NCBI GenBank assembly: GCA_932521035.1
Contig: OW051492.1
Coordinates: 4,402,001 to 4,466,000 of the forward strand
Length of the DNA stretch: 64,000 bases
DNA from: Oscheius dolichura
Lineage: Eukaryota > Nematoda > Chromadorea > Rhabditida > Rhabditidae
Direction of reading: 5' to 3'
Every line of letters starts with the position of its first letter. Position 1 is the first letter of the stretch. Below, piece after piece: positions 35,979 to 48,739 of this stretch. A program made the translations under genes and the position numbers. The notes below the pieces were generated by a model. The model saw only the letters and a list, made by a program, of their open reading frames with translations, did no database searches and was not told the origin of the DNA.

Positions 35979-38900
35979 TCAGTCTGTATTTCCAGCCCAA
36001 ACTTTGTAATCCGCATGGTACCAATCTTCTTCGTTTAGTCTATCTTCAAGCAGTAAAGTTGCGATATAATCCAAAGGGAATACTTTGCTGCCAGCTGCTA
36101 CCACTTCATTCAATTCCTAAATTTCAAATATATATAGTGATGGCTGCATACACTTCGATTCCAAATGGGGGATCTGATTACCACCGTGTGTGTCGGCTTA
36201 TATGTTGCTATAGTCGTCTGTAGTTTCTCCCTAAACTGAACATGCTGTCAAAACCGTTCACCCACCTGAGAGTGACTTCGGCTTCTCCTGCTAGTAGCAG
36301 TGGTATTACTCCGACCGCCTTCTCTTTGGTACAGTATAAAAGAACTTTCCAACCGCTGAATACACCTTTCTAAAGTTTTATTGTTCAATATGTCTCGTAA
36401 GCCCGCACCTGACGCTTAGTTTGCAACCTGACTCTCCATCTAAACGCTGCTCTAGCTATTCGTTTTTCTCTCTCATCAAGCTCACTGTTCGCCAAAACCG
36501 TAGGATTCCCCCACTCATAAAGGTCTTCCTAAAAATATTATTAAAATTACATGGCTTCTAATTTACCGGTAAAAATTTCCCAGCAGTAATAGAATCCAGG
36601 AGGTAATCAGGTTTAAGTACCCATTTTCCACTCGCAATACACCCCATAAGTTTTGTCCCTCTTACCTAAAGCTTTTGTACTATACGAAAAGAAAAAAACG
36701 TACAAGTCTGCCACAAAGGAGATGTGTAACCTCTGTCAGATAGTCAGGTTCTTCTGGTGCAATGGTCCCTCCCAAATCCAATACGAATCTTTCAAAGTCT
36801 TCTTTGTCCTATAAATTAATCATCAAAGTGAGTATACGGTATTACTTTTATATGAATTCCTGTAAACATGAAAAGTTTTTGAGTCTCGACCGAAAACATT
36901 GAAGGCTCTTCTAAGCTACCTTTTGATTTACTAAAAATATAAATTTTAAGATTAAAAAAAGTCCAAAACCTTGACTTAGACTTTCTTAATAGAGGAGCAT
37001 CGTGTTTTTGAGGTATTTTATCTATAATCACAATTTCCGAGTTGCTCTCACAATGAGTTGCTGTTTTTATTTTTTCTGTTGTGGGAAGAGATTCTATCGA
37101 AATCGCCAATGGATCCTTAAAAAAAGTGGAAATTACGTTTTCGAATGTCTTACATCGGTTATCTCTTGTATAGAAGGAGTTGCAGGAACTGCACTGGCGA
37201 CATTTCTGTTTTTTACCTGAAGAGGCTGCTCAACTACGCCAATCTCATCACCATCCGGTTGCTCTCTTTACCAAAATTTATTGAAATACATGTATTGCTT
37301 ACTGCCCGGGATGCCAATCCACTGCTGGCTCTAGGACGGATGTATTCTTCTTTGGTGGTGGAGCGACTGTATCCTGTATCATTTCATGTGCTCTTTTTCG
37401 TTTATATCCTTGTGAGGGGTCTACCGCGGAGCGGGCTGATTCTTCTGGCTCTCTTTTCAATTGTGCTGAAGCATATTGTAAATTTTTTTTCAAAATTGTA
37501 TACCAAATAGATAATCCATTTGTTTTTGCATTAGCCGACTGCTCATCGCTGCTTCATCACTTCCGTCTTCTTTAGATCCAACTTGTTTTGTTTGCCTCAA
37601 ATTTGTTGCCCTTTTTGGCGTTGTTCGATAAAATTCCTTAAAAACCGTACATATAAAGTCGTTTTAAGATTTGTACTATATTAGGATCCTTGCTCGTAGC
37701 CGAGACTGGCTCAGTTACTGACCGCTGCGGTTCTGCCAGAGACTTTCCCGCTTTAATCGCTGCTTCTGAGAGCATTTTGCCGACCCGTGTGATACTCTAA
37801 AAATGGTCGATCAAAGTTTAAAGTATGCTAACCAAACTGCTGAGGGTGTCCTCTTCTGTCCCTACCGGACTAGGAATTTCATTCAGAATTTGAGTTACGC
37901 CTTCAATTTGGAATCTATAATTTCATTATAACGATAGCAGTTTATATATAAAAACCTAGGATTAAATCGGCTATCCATTGATCTCCTAGGCTTGTGTTGG
38001 ACTTTCGGCGTACTTGTTCTACATTTCTGGAACTCTAGCGGCTCTTCAAATTCAATTTCCATGTTTTCATGGATATCAGCAATAGTTCCTGCTCTAGGAG
38101 CTTCTATAATAAATTAAGATAATAGTGAATATGTGAAAAAAAGTTACCAATAAACATTGCGGATTCAGGCCGACCCCTTTCGTGTATCCTTTCCTCTACC
38201 ACTGTACTCACCCAGAAGTCATCTGTGCGTCCATTATAACAGTCATATGCATGTTGCTACGATTAGTTTAATTTTTTTCGCGTAACACTTACTTTAAATA
38301 AATATTTGGCTTCTTGCACTTTAGTATCGTTTATGATACAATCGATAATCCATGACGGATCAACAATCTAAATAATTTATACAAAAACTAGCAAAACTAA
38401 TACTTTTATATGGGGTAGTTTCCTTCTGAAATCTGCTATTTTTGGATTTTCTTCGCCAGCTATTATATGAGTACATGGTTTCTAAATACTAGGTAAATAT
38501 TCTTAGTAATAAAACATACAATTCCGTCTCTTTCTCGAGTAACAATTGATGCTTCTATTGTGCCTCCAAAATCTCTGACCAAATGACCGAATGTGAACTG
38601 CAAGATGCAATATATTTGACAGATTCCTTTACAACCTTGTCTATATCTCCAAGGGCAACAAAGCCAAATACGATATCTTTAAAAATTTGACTTCCGTTAA
38701 CACCTGGAATTGGCTTGAAAAGTGGCCGGTCGCGAGGATTATGCAGCATTTTTGAAGCAACACAGTATCTCTGAAAACAATTTTCTGATAAGATTGCAAC
38801 GTACCACAAAATTTTCAGTTACTAAATGTTTATATTTCTCTGTGGTTGTTTCAGGGACAGCTCCATACTCTACTTGACTTCCAACTAGATAATCAGCAAT

Positions 38901-41277
38901 TATATCCTGATCCTCTTCCACCACCCATCCTGCATTATCTTCAATGATAGTTTTTAGCTGTGGAATTAAATCAAAGTCCAAAAGATGTAGGCGAAACGTT
39001 TTGTCTCTAAATGTATGGCAATTTTATAAAATCTATTAATTTTAAAAAGAATAAATTGAATATATTTATGAAACTTACAAAAATAGATTGTTCACAGAAG
39101 ACGCATTGCTGATATTCATTTCTAAGCGGACCTGGTCAGAAACTGTTGTCAGCACATTGCTGAGCGGCATTTGCTCAGTGGATCGTACCTGTAATATTCA
39201 ACAGATAAAATAACAAGATGTATTGTTACCTTTATTGAGCTTATACTCTGTCTTGAGTCGCCGACTACGCTAGCAGTCGCTGCGGTGCTTATTCTTTGTA
39301 ATGTAGAATCTGTATCCCAAATATAATCTAAAATTCCTATTTTTAAGTAAATTATATATGGTAACCATCAGCACATAAAAAATCTTTTTTCTCGATACAA
39401 GCAACAAGCCACTCTGGTCGGACGACAATTACACCTGCTTTCTGAGCCTCGATGAAAGTAATCCTATCTCCTTCTCTGGCAATGGCTGCGACAATATGGC
39501 TAGCTCTCTCTATTGAGTTTACTCTAGTAGCTCCACATCTGTCTAGAATTCGATTTATTTTTTCTTGACGAATTCTATCGATTCCGCTTACAAAAATACT
39601 ACAACCCTAAAATAAATATTCTGTTAAAAATGTCTTAATAAAATACCTCAAAGAAATCAAAATCTCCTTTCAAAGTAGTATCCAAAATTGAGTCTAGACA
39701 GCAAATATTCGATGCATCTGTTACTGGTAACCCTTTACTTTGTGTGCTAAATATGTACAATATAGTTAGGACAAATAAACTACCGTGGCATGGTAGCTGG
39801 TGTATTCAGAGGATGTTTCTCATTTATTTCTCTTCCTGTCAAATTGTGCTCTTTTAATACTTGTGAGTTCAAAGTATGTTTAAGAGGTCCTGCAATTAAT
39901 GTTAACTGGTATACATGCAGCCTACCATAAATAGAACTGACATCAAGCTCTCTTGGGGCAGTTGCACCTGGTAACTGAGTACTGTTCGTTGCCGGCTGTG
40001 TTTTTGCTGGATCATATTTTCTAAAGGTAACATACATTTCTTTTAGAGAAAAATCATACGATTCGTCTTGAATATATCCTTGTTCTACCGATTTTCTAAT
40101 CCATCTTACAGTCACAATTTTTACATCTCCCCATTCTATTGCCTAAACTCTTACATATTCCAAACATTGTCAGCTGTACCTTTTTATATTTCGCGCCAAT
40201 TATTTGTTCCGTTATAAGATGGGTGCACTCTCCTCTTCTCATTTCTCCAGGACTTTTTCCGCCGTTCAGTTCTATTAAACGCATCAGATCGGTTCGTTCT
40301 TGCCCTCCAACGCCTGATGTACATAAAACCTACAATTATGTTAGAAAATAATTATATAGTAACGGACTTACCATTTTACTGAATAAAGGTAAGGTGAATT
40401 TTTCAATTATGTCGCTTTTTGAGTAATTCTCTTCAATTTTGTTTAAAGCCTTTCCCCACGCTTCTTCAATCCATTCAGGTTTTATTACAGGTAATCTTTT
40501 AGTTTTGGCGGCCTAAATATAACTTTTTATATATTAATCAGCACAAAATACCCGATATTTATCCGACTGGTAGCTTGCTCTATCTGTTACTAAGTGCGTT
40601 ACAGTTGGGAACAAGTTTCCTTCCGCAATGCCGTTCATATAACGGACCAGTTTAGCCAAATGTTCCTTAAATGGCAAAATCACACTTAAAATTATAAATA
40701 AATTACCCGGCGTTCTCGTGGTAATCCAGTAAAACAAACTTTGACCTTAGTAAAATGCAAGGAGAAGATTGCATGAGGTCGTTTAGGTATAGGACTTCCT
40801 TTTTGCAAACACTGGCGAATTAAACAAGTGCTCAAAACTCTGAATTACAACTCAAGAACCGTTATAGACTGAACTTACTTGCATTCGGCCGTTTCTAAAT
40901 GTTCAAAAATTTTTCCACGAAAAGAAGGTAAAACATAAAAGTGCGGATCATTTTTAGAAACTTTCATAACGGCGTCAGCATTCATCCACAGAGGATCTAT
41001 GCCAGCACGAACGAGCATCTATAAAACAACTTGTTATAAAACGAAGGAGCGAAGCATGAAGCAATCTTCACTAACTTCGAAAGTTTCTTCTTGATATTTC
41101 TTCTCGTCATTGTTCTCATAGACACCTTCACCTCTAATACAAAATATTTGTTGATCATCCACGGGATAGTTACTATTTACGACACCCTGAACGGATAATT
41201 TCTCGTATAAAATGTATGCTCACCGTGGTGGTGTGTGAGAGGTGTCGTGGCTTTTTTGGCGCTCCAGGCGCCGACAT
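35979..41277 (-). CDS. TOPBP1: TOPBP1-like multi-BRCT checkpoint/replication scaffold
   Basis: TopBP1/Dpb11/MUS-101 proteins link the replication machinery and the 9-1-1 clamp to ATR. Start ATG 41275-41277 (MSAPGAPKKPRH). N-terminal BRCT modules are seen: VCFTGLPRERREHLAKLVRY with THLVTDRASYQSDKYRAA and PEWIEEAWGKAL; then VLCTSGVGGQERTDLMRLIE, CTHLITEQIIGAKYKKAIEW and VTVRWIRKSVEQGYIQDESY. The W-x-x-x-S and GG positions fit tandem BRCT repeats 1-2 of TopBP1. Further BRCT-like segments continue to the C-terminus (SRVLPLDYIATLLLEDRL-type end; final residues DYKVWAGNTD). Over 20 exons. Stop TGA 35979-35981, whose bases overlap an AATAAA poly(A) signal. AT-rich. TopBP1 identity rests mainly on the N-terminal modules. 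Confidence 0.82.
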
Positions 41278-41394
41278 ATTTACAAATCTGTATAGTGAAA
41301 TTATGGTAAAAAGCCAAGAGAAGATATTTATACGATGAAGCATAATATTAGACGTTAATTAATTAAAACAGTATCTCATAAATGTTTATTACAA

Positions 41395-42105
41395 TTATTC
41401 TGGTTCTACAATTCTTCGAATGTTATCCGTAATTTTAAACTCTTTCCCTTTCCATAGAAATATGCAAGGATATCCTGAAGTGTTAAATGTGAATAGAGGA
41501 AATAATGCGTCTGCAATTGATGATTTAACTAAACCATATGTTGCAAACGGCGCGGGATGATATAGTCGTCCATTCGCTAGCATCGAAAATGATTCCGGCT
41601 GAAACCGCAATTCACATAGCCAAAGAAAATTTATCCTTACTTCTAGATTTACCGTTCTTGTTGATCCTCCTACTTTCAGTTTCGTACCATCTTCCAAAAT
41701 CTCCGTGAAAACAATAGGTCGATCATCGCAACGTAAATAATTTCTTTCGCGCCCACATAAGCTGTAGTAAGGAAAAGCCTAACAGCGAGCCTCGATGAAA
41801 TCAGAAAATAACCAACTTCATGTCTTCTTGTATCATTCGTTCGCAAGTTTTTATAAAAGAAATCCAAAAAAGTTTGATCTTAAAAACGCTGACTGAAACC
41901 AGAATAAATGATAAATAAAACCTCTATATGCTGCGGTAAAGATCTTCATTCGTGCGTCGTCTAAAAAGAGATAACCTTCATGATTAATATAATAAAAATA
42001 TTCTCTGAATCTAAAGGTAATTGTCACTGAGAAAAACACATACCGGTATTTGCCAAGGTATTGTCCTTGCGTATACAGTTTACAAAGAGTATTGCATACT
42101 CTCAT
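41395..42105 (-). CDS. C8orf82: UPF0598 protein, C8orf82 homologue
   Basis: Small protein of unknown biochemical role, conserved across animals; the human member is predicted mitochondrial. Seen: YTQGQYLGKYREYFYYINHE, GYLFLDDARMKIFTAAYRD (human REYFYYVDHQGQLFLDDSKM), FLDFFYKNLRTNDTRRHE, CGRERNYLRCDDRPIVFTE-like segment, NGRLYHPAPFATYGLVKSSI and a C-terminus FKITDNIRRIVEPE. The block order matches human C8orf82 to the end. ATG 42103-42105 two bases after attcttag; stop 41395-41397, with an AATAAA just after it. About 200 residues, four or five exons. Confidence 0.88.
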
Positions 42106-42255
42106 TTCTAAGAATGTTATTAGATTTTGTTTCTAAAAGAGGTTTTGGATTTCAGATCCGAACTCAATAAAAACATAAACCTCATAGAAAATTTATTTAA
42201 AGAGAGAAATCTACAGATATTGATGAAAATTTCTAGTAACATAAAATACCTAATT

Positions 42256-43284
42256 TTAGAATAGACGGAATCCGGATTTCTTGCCCTGCTCTTTGTCGAA
42301 TTCAGGATCTTGAGACACCTATTATCACGTTGAGAAGAATCTTTTTAGAACAAACCTGTTTGTAGTACTGCCAGTCCTTCGAAAGAGGCTTGTCGCCCTC
42401 CAAAGGAGACTTGGACAAGTGAAACTCATATGGTGGTTCATAATTCTTCTTATCCTGGTAGAACATACCTTTCTTCCAGAACGAATAATCAAATTCTCCC
42501 TTTGCAAGTTTTGCCTAAATATAGCATAAAGAAAATCTAGAAATCCACTCTACTCACCTTGTATTCTTCATAGGCCTTGGCTCTCTGCTCCATTATCTCG
42601 GGATGTCTTCTCTCCCAAACCAGACGATGTTTTTGTTTCATATATGCATCCCTTACGTCTGCTTCACTTCCAAGCTCGCCGTATTTTATGAAGAAATTTA
42701 GTTCGCCTTCTTCCATATCTTCGATAGCCTAGACTTTTTTAATTCGGGATATCCCTGAAACAATAAAATTACCTTTACGCAGGGATTCATGTCGGGATTG
42801 TGGTACAGCACACATCTATCAAGTCGCTGGCGGAGAATTTGCAGAATGAAACCATCAACCATTTTATCAAGACGGTATTGTTCGTTTGCTTCGAAGAAAC
42901 AGGCCTAACGAGAAGCCATGATCAAGATTTGTTAAAGAACTAACCTTATCGCTTACGCCGCATTCATCAATTTCAGGTACACGGTCAACTTTGCGCTGAT
43001 AGTAGGGCAGGCGGTTCTTGTTTTGAAGAGGTTGGACAACGGTTTCTGTAATGGTAATATAATTAAATAATGAAAGTCTAGAAAACCTCTGAACCAAGTA
43101 GCCGGTGTATCAAAGGCTTTGTGGACATAATATCGCATACGTGGATAGATAGAACCACGAGAATCCAGATCTCTTAGCTTCCAATAAGAATCCCAAGCAG
43201 CCTAGAGGATACATAATTAAGTAATAGTAATAAAATTACCTTATCTTCTTGTTGACGCTGCTCAATTAAGGATGCCTCACCCAT
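42256..43284 (-). CDS. NDUFB10: Mitochondrial complex I subunit NDUFB10 (PDSW)
   Basis: Accessory subunit of NADH:ubiquinone oxidoreductase in the inner membrane. ATG 43282-43284 one base after ttacag. Seen: YYVHKAFDTPATWFR, ETVVQPLQNKNRLPYYQRKV, DRVPEIDECGVSDKACFFEA (human [20 protein letters not shown]), then ILQILRQRLDRCV and NPDMNPCVKAIEDMEE with the conserved cysteine pairs of the family. The tail (WKKGMFYQDKKNYEPPYEF...EQGKKSGFRLF) is longer than in vertebrates, as in other nematodes. Stop 42256-42258. Six or so exons. Confidence 0.88.
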
Positions 43285-43413
43285 TCTGTAAAAGAAGTTT
43301 AACAAAAACGATTATGTTTATAAAGATAATTATCGAACAGACGGGCTTTTTGCAGTAACAATATATGCATATTTTTATAAAATAAAAATAAATTTGCTCG
43401 TATAGCTATATCT

Positions 43414-44316
43414 TATTTCACTTCCATTGGCGTATCAATAAATCCACGATATTTTCTAATTTGCTCTTCTGCAAATGAAGCAATATTGTCGTCTAAAATA
43501 TATTCAGATGCTATAATAATTCTTCGAATAGCAGCAATCTGTAAAATAAACAATTCATCAGGCAAGGGGTAAACTCACGTCTTTTAGATCAGAGCCATTA
43601 ATCCAAACTCGGCCATTTAAACCAACAGTAATTTCAAATTTAAAGTCTTTTCCAAGTAACTTTAGTAACTGGCATTGGGATGATAACAATCTCCTTGCTA
43701 AATGAAGAGAAACCTTAAAATTTAATTTGAAAATTTAACAGCGTTTCTTACCTTGAAAAAAAGTCCGGTGTTTGAAGAAATTAACCCAAGACCTTTAGCT
43801 CTGTTATATTGATCAACACAAGTTAGTTCAGGCTCCAAATGCTTAGATGTTTGATATATTCTCGCGTACAGTACGTCACCCGTTTTAATATTTGGACGAT
43901 TTCTCTTTGTAGCGCCTTCAAAATTTAGAAAACTAATCTGTATAAAATATTGTAGAATCTTCTCATATAAATTACATTTGCAAGATCAGCACTGCCTATG
44001 TCTATCTTGAAAACATCTCCTTGCTTCGTTTGAACAATACCGAGAACTCTATCGCCCTCCTGAGGAACATATCTATAAATATACGCATTTACAAAAAGTG
44101 AAAAACTCGCCTCTTACTTTGAACACTAAGCCATGTTTTACCTTCGCGTGTCCGTAATACTCCGGGTTGAGAAGCGACATATTCATTTTTCTTTTTTTCG
44201 ATGCCATATCTAAAATACACGTTTATGTCTTTCGGAATTAGTATTTACCCAATAATTTCTGTTCTTTCTAACACATCTTCCGATATTTTTTGTCCAGGCA
44301 AATATGCTACTGACAT
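43414..44316 (-). CDS. EXOSC3: RNA exosome subunit Rrp40
   Basis: Cap subunit of the RNA exosome with an N-terminal domain, S1 domain and KH domain. Seen: MSVAYLPGQKISEDVLER, an S1-like segment (RYVPQEGDRVLGIVQTKQGD, FKIDIGSADLANISFLNFEG, GDVLYARIYQT), then LGLISSNTGLFFKVSLHLAR and the KH part FEITVGLNGRVWINGSD followed by IAAIRRIIIASEYI. NGRVW is the Rrp40 signature. ATG 44314-44316 after a tttttag acceptor; stop 43414-43416. First gene of the four-gene minus-strand run. CSL4 was considered, but it lacks the KH/NGRVW part. Confidence 0.9.
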
Positions 44317-44481
44317 GATTTCTAAAAACAACGCTATAAATTAGAAAAAGCAGAACAAGACTTCCAAAATACATCAGAAGCTAGAAAAAAGGGGACTGAA
44401 ACTGTGTCCGACTCCAAGGAAGTTCGCGGTCTTGCGATTTTCTAGTACGCAATCACGTAGTCGTGGGATTTATCGCGAGGA

Positions 44482-44508
44482 CCCCCCCCCCCCCCCCCCC
44501 CCCCCCCC
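44482..44508. repeat. Homopolymer run of 27 C (poly-G on the minus strand)
   Basis: Uninterrupted C run between the EXOSC3 start and the collagen stop. It can form a G-quadruplex on the minus strand. The exact length is likely unstable and hard to sequence. Confidence 0.95.
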
Positions 44509-44561
44509 GATCAAGCACAGGGATAAAATGGAGTATCACGGAACAATAATTTATTCCAGTT

Positions 44562-45785
44562 TTAGCTCCGTTTCGTCGGCATTCGCCTCACAGTGATATC
44601 CAACCATCGGCTGAACTCCTCTGGCTCGTTATCCTAAATTATGCAATTTGCAATTTTCCCTAACAATAGACTTACAGTAATCATTGAAGCGGGAACTTCG
44701 ATAGCCGCCTCTTCAGTTCTGGGTGGACACGGGCAGTATCCACTGTCCATTCCGGGCGAGCCAACCTCTCCTGGAGCCCCTTCCTCGCCTTCTGGGCCGT
44801 CACTTCCCGGCGTCCCATCTTGTCCAGGCACTCCCTTTTCAGCTGAAACCAGTCCAGGTGGACCGGGAGGTCCTTCTCTGCCGGACGGACCACGGGGGCC
44901 TGAAGAATAAGGACATGCATTTGTAGAGGTTACCAGGAGCTCCAATACCGGTGACCGTATCCAGGCCGGGGTCGCCGTTCTCTCCCGGAAAGCCTCTGCT
45001 ACCCACGAATCCTGGGCCGCCTCTGCCAGTCCCTGGCCTTCCCGGGACACCGTCCTCCCCGTCCAATCCCGGCTCTCCTCTCTTCCCAGGTGGTCCCCTA
45101 GGACCTTGCTCCCCTTCGAGCCCCGGCAATCCGGGGCCGCCTGCCGGGCAAAAGTAGCACTGGTCGCTGTCCTCGGTGGCCACCACCTCGCCTCCGGGCG
45201 CCCCTTCTGATCCCGGCAGTCCGGGAAGGCCGTCGAATCCATCATGCCCTAAATGCTGTCTATTTGCAGGAGAGGCCGAGGCACCTGGTATCCCTGGCGG
45301 CCCTTGGCATTCCGTCGACTCGAGGGGAATATGCCCGCTGTTGAGGTATTTCGGGCGGAATCTTCGGGAGGGGAACGGGATCAATCCCTTTGGAAGGCCT
45401 TCTGAACAGGGAAATTTCATTAAAAAGGAGGAAGGGAGAACCGAGGTCGTGGATTCTGTCTCGGCGATATCTCTCCTTCGTACGGTGGAGATTGTCGAGG
45501 AAGACGTCGGATTTCCTCTGGAGAGACCATTGAACAGAAAAGAGGGGAGACTACCCGGAGATTGTTGAACCTTTCCGAGAGGACGACTTTTTGTCGCCCA
45601 AAGTCGTCAGTTATTTTGGGGAGGATATGGAAAACGACGAACAGGACGAGAACAGAAGCCAGGCCACTTCCAAAGAGCATTCCATGGAGTGGAGAAACTG
45701 GGGAGATGGGTCAGAAGGGGGTGATTGGCTCACCTCGGGGGAAGAGCTTCTTCCGGATGCCGCCTTGTCGGGAGGACGACCCCAT
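44562..45785 (-). CDS. Cuticle-type collagen
   Basis: Structural extracellular-matrix protein. ATG 45783-45785 (MGSSSRQGGIRKKLF). A single hydrophobic segment near the N-terminus (GMLFGSGLASVLVLFVVFHI) acts as signal anchor, as in nematode cuticle collagens. Interrupted Gly-X-Y blocks follow: CQGPPGIPG, GFDGLPGLPGSEGAPG, CYFCPAGGPGLPGLEGEQG and on, then GPRGPSGREGPPGPPG to GEVGSPGMDSGYCPCPPR, with cysteine pairs at the block ends as in the cuticle family. A short non-collagenous tail (DNEPEEFSRWLDITVRR) ends at TAA 44562-44564. Five exons; the non-helical N-terminal region after residue 60 has several possible splice choices, one including an RRR site suitable for proprotein cleavage. Confidence 0.85.
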
Positions 45786-46386
45786 CTTCGACTGTCGACC
45801 CCCTCGAGCCCCCTTGATCCACTATCCCAAACCCGCTCCCTCCCCGGGGGGACAGGCCCCCTCCTTATCGTCCTCCTCGTCCTCGTCCCCAGTGCTCCAG
45901 CCATTCCAAGTACGCTACTCGAGTTTTGCCCTGTTTGCCCTCTCCAACGCAACAACCCGCGATTCGCGCAGCCGCCAGATCAAAATCAGCTCATCGTGGG
46001 TCTGTTTGTCCTCCTAATTAATGGCCAACTCCGCCGATGACTCCTCTCTATGACCTCCTCCTCCTCCTCTCCTTTGTTTTCTCAAAAAGGAGGAATCCAT
46101 CCTCCCGGTCATTATTCATGTCCCTTTTGGCACTTCTCAGCCTCCAGTCGTTCCTCGCCAGGGAATACAGTATAATTCATTTCGGAATACCTTTAAAAAT
46201 GCTAAAATAAGTGATTGGATGAGTTCAAAAATGGCAGAAATGTTCCCGTTGGCGAGCGGTGGCTGAGAGGAGGTGCTTGTTGCAGGCGGTCGAGAGGCCA
46301 AACACTCGCAAAACGCGCATCCCCAGACGCCTCGCTACCCTTCATTTCGCCCCCTTACAGCCTGTAATTTCGGTAGATTTAGAAAT
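45786..46386. other. Divergent region between collagen and LITAF genes
   Basis: About 600 nt, GC-rich near the collagen. Presumably contains two promoters. No gene seen. Confidence 0.45.
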
Positions 46387-47429
<1,043 letters not shown>

Positions 47430-47605
47430 ACTAGCGGCCGCCTCCATCTAGCACCATATTGAAAAAGAATATCAAAGACCTCGGGAAATCTCGAATAAAA
47501 ATTCATCTGGCAAGGATTTGTGCGAATTATGCGACGACGACAAATTCTGACCCATATAGACTCATTATGCCTATTGACCAAGTGAACATGGGGAGGGAGG
47601 GACAC

Positions 47606-48100
47606 TTACATGCGGGAATAGCGGCCAAGATGCCGCTTACAGCAGGGACACGAGTGGAGGACATCGAGACACTGATCGGTGAAAAAGGGAAGACAACAGA
47701 AACACCAAGGCACGAGGAACAGGAAGAAACCCAGAATCACACAGGCGCCGAAGATTAGCCACGGCAGAACACCGGCAATACGATCGATGTGGGTCACAAT
47801 ATGGGCCTGGAATTTGATTCTTCTACTTTGTTATGGGAATAGGGAATACCTCGCAGTGGGGACATTCAGTTTCTACGGGTATAGGTCCGTACACACTAGT
47901 GCGGGCAGTGATGAACATTGCAGGAGGTCTCGTTGTCTGTAGCCAGGCTATTCTTTGACACCGCTTATATTCACCTGCTCCATATTGATAGTGTGAGATG
48001 GTGCTGAATGAGAATTGGAGGAACTTGTCTGTTCCGTGCTATTCACAAGCCCATAAGGCGGAGCACCAGGTCGATTGGCCTCATTTGCTTTTGCCTCCAT
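47606..48100 (-). CDS. LITAF-domain membrane protein B
   Basis: Second LITAF-domain gene, facing the first. ATG 48098-48100 after a tttcag acceptor (MEAKANEANRPGAPPYG), a Ser/Pro-rich N-terminus, then TECPHCEAHIVTHIDRIAG, the hydrophobic segment (LPWLIFGACVILGFFLFLVP), CFCCLPFFTDQCLDVLHSCP and CCKRHLGRYSRM, stop 47606-47608. Both zinc knuckles (CPHC, CPCC) are present. Three exons; the first intron is 38 nt. About 125 residues, similar to family length. AT-richer than LITAF A, so the two are not a very recent duplication. Confidence 0.88.
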
Positions 48101-48739
48101 CTGAAAGCAGATTCTCTTTCAATTACTCAGGAAGAATAAAATGAGAGCTGTAAATCGTCTTTTTTTTGTTTGTGTTCGAAAAGGTCTTATTCTATATTCC
48201 GCTCATGTTAGATAGGGGAACGGATGCATAAAGGAACCGGATGGGTTGGAAAACATATTGAAAAGAAGGTCGCAAAAAGTTTTTGTAAGTGATCTTTGTT
48301 GGTAGGGTCTCAGCAGATTATTTTATTTCTATTCGCTCCGCGTATTTTGTCAGTCTTATTGTTTCGGTTTTGTATGCGGTCGGGTGTTTTTTTATTTCTC
48401 GGTGCATCCAGTGTTGCTTATTGAAAAGTTGGCTTGTTTTTCATTTATTCTTCTTTATCTCCCATGCTATACGGGGTCAGAAGAGAATAGAAGAATCATA
48501 AGTGGGAGTGATGATGATAAGGGTAAACAGGAGCAGAAGTAAACGCGTTTTCCCAGCAAAATGACGAACAAAACGGGCGCGCGTATAGTCTTTTGGTGCC
48601 GACGAGTTTGACGGCCTACTTTTTCTCTATTTCTCTCTATTTACTTCTACGCTTATTCACCTGCTTCTCCTCTCTAACAACCTGTACATTTTTTACAATC
48701 GAAACCTCTGATTACATTTAATAGTTGCTCTTTGCAGCC
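48101..48739. other. Divergent region between LITAF B and BAG1
   Basis: 639 nt of AT-rich sequence, presumably two promoters. The 70-codon open frame near 48.3-48.5 kb has no recognisable motif and is not called. Confidence 0.45.

Larger units (their letters stand above)
35979..44316 (-). other. Probable operon EXOSC3 - NDUFB10 - C8orf82 - TOPBP1
   Basis: Four minus-strand genes in tandem with stop-to-start gaps of 129, 150 and 117 nt. Each downstream ATG follows a splice acceptor by 1-20 nt. This spacing matches nematode operons resolved by trans-splicing. Co-transcription is inferred. Confidence 0.7.

Noticed and set aside
37145-37510. A 121-codon plus-strand open frame
   Set aside because: Lies opposite TOPBP1 exons and has no recognisable motif.
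48289-48501. Hydrophobic 70-codon plus-strand frame
   Set aside because: AT-rich low-complexity hydrophobic sequence in a promoter region; no start context or conserved motif.
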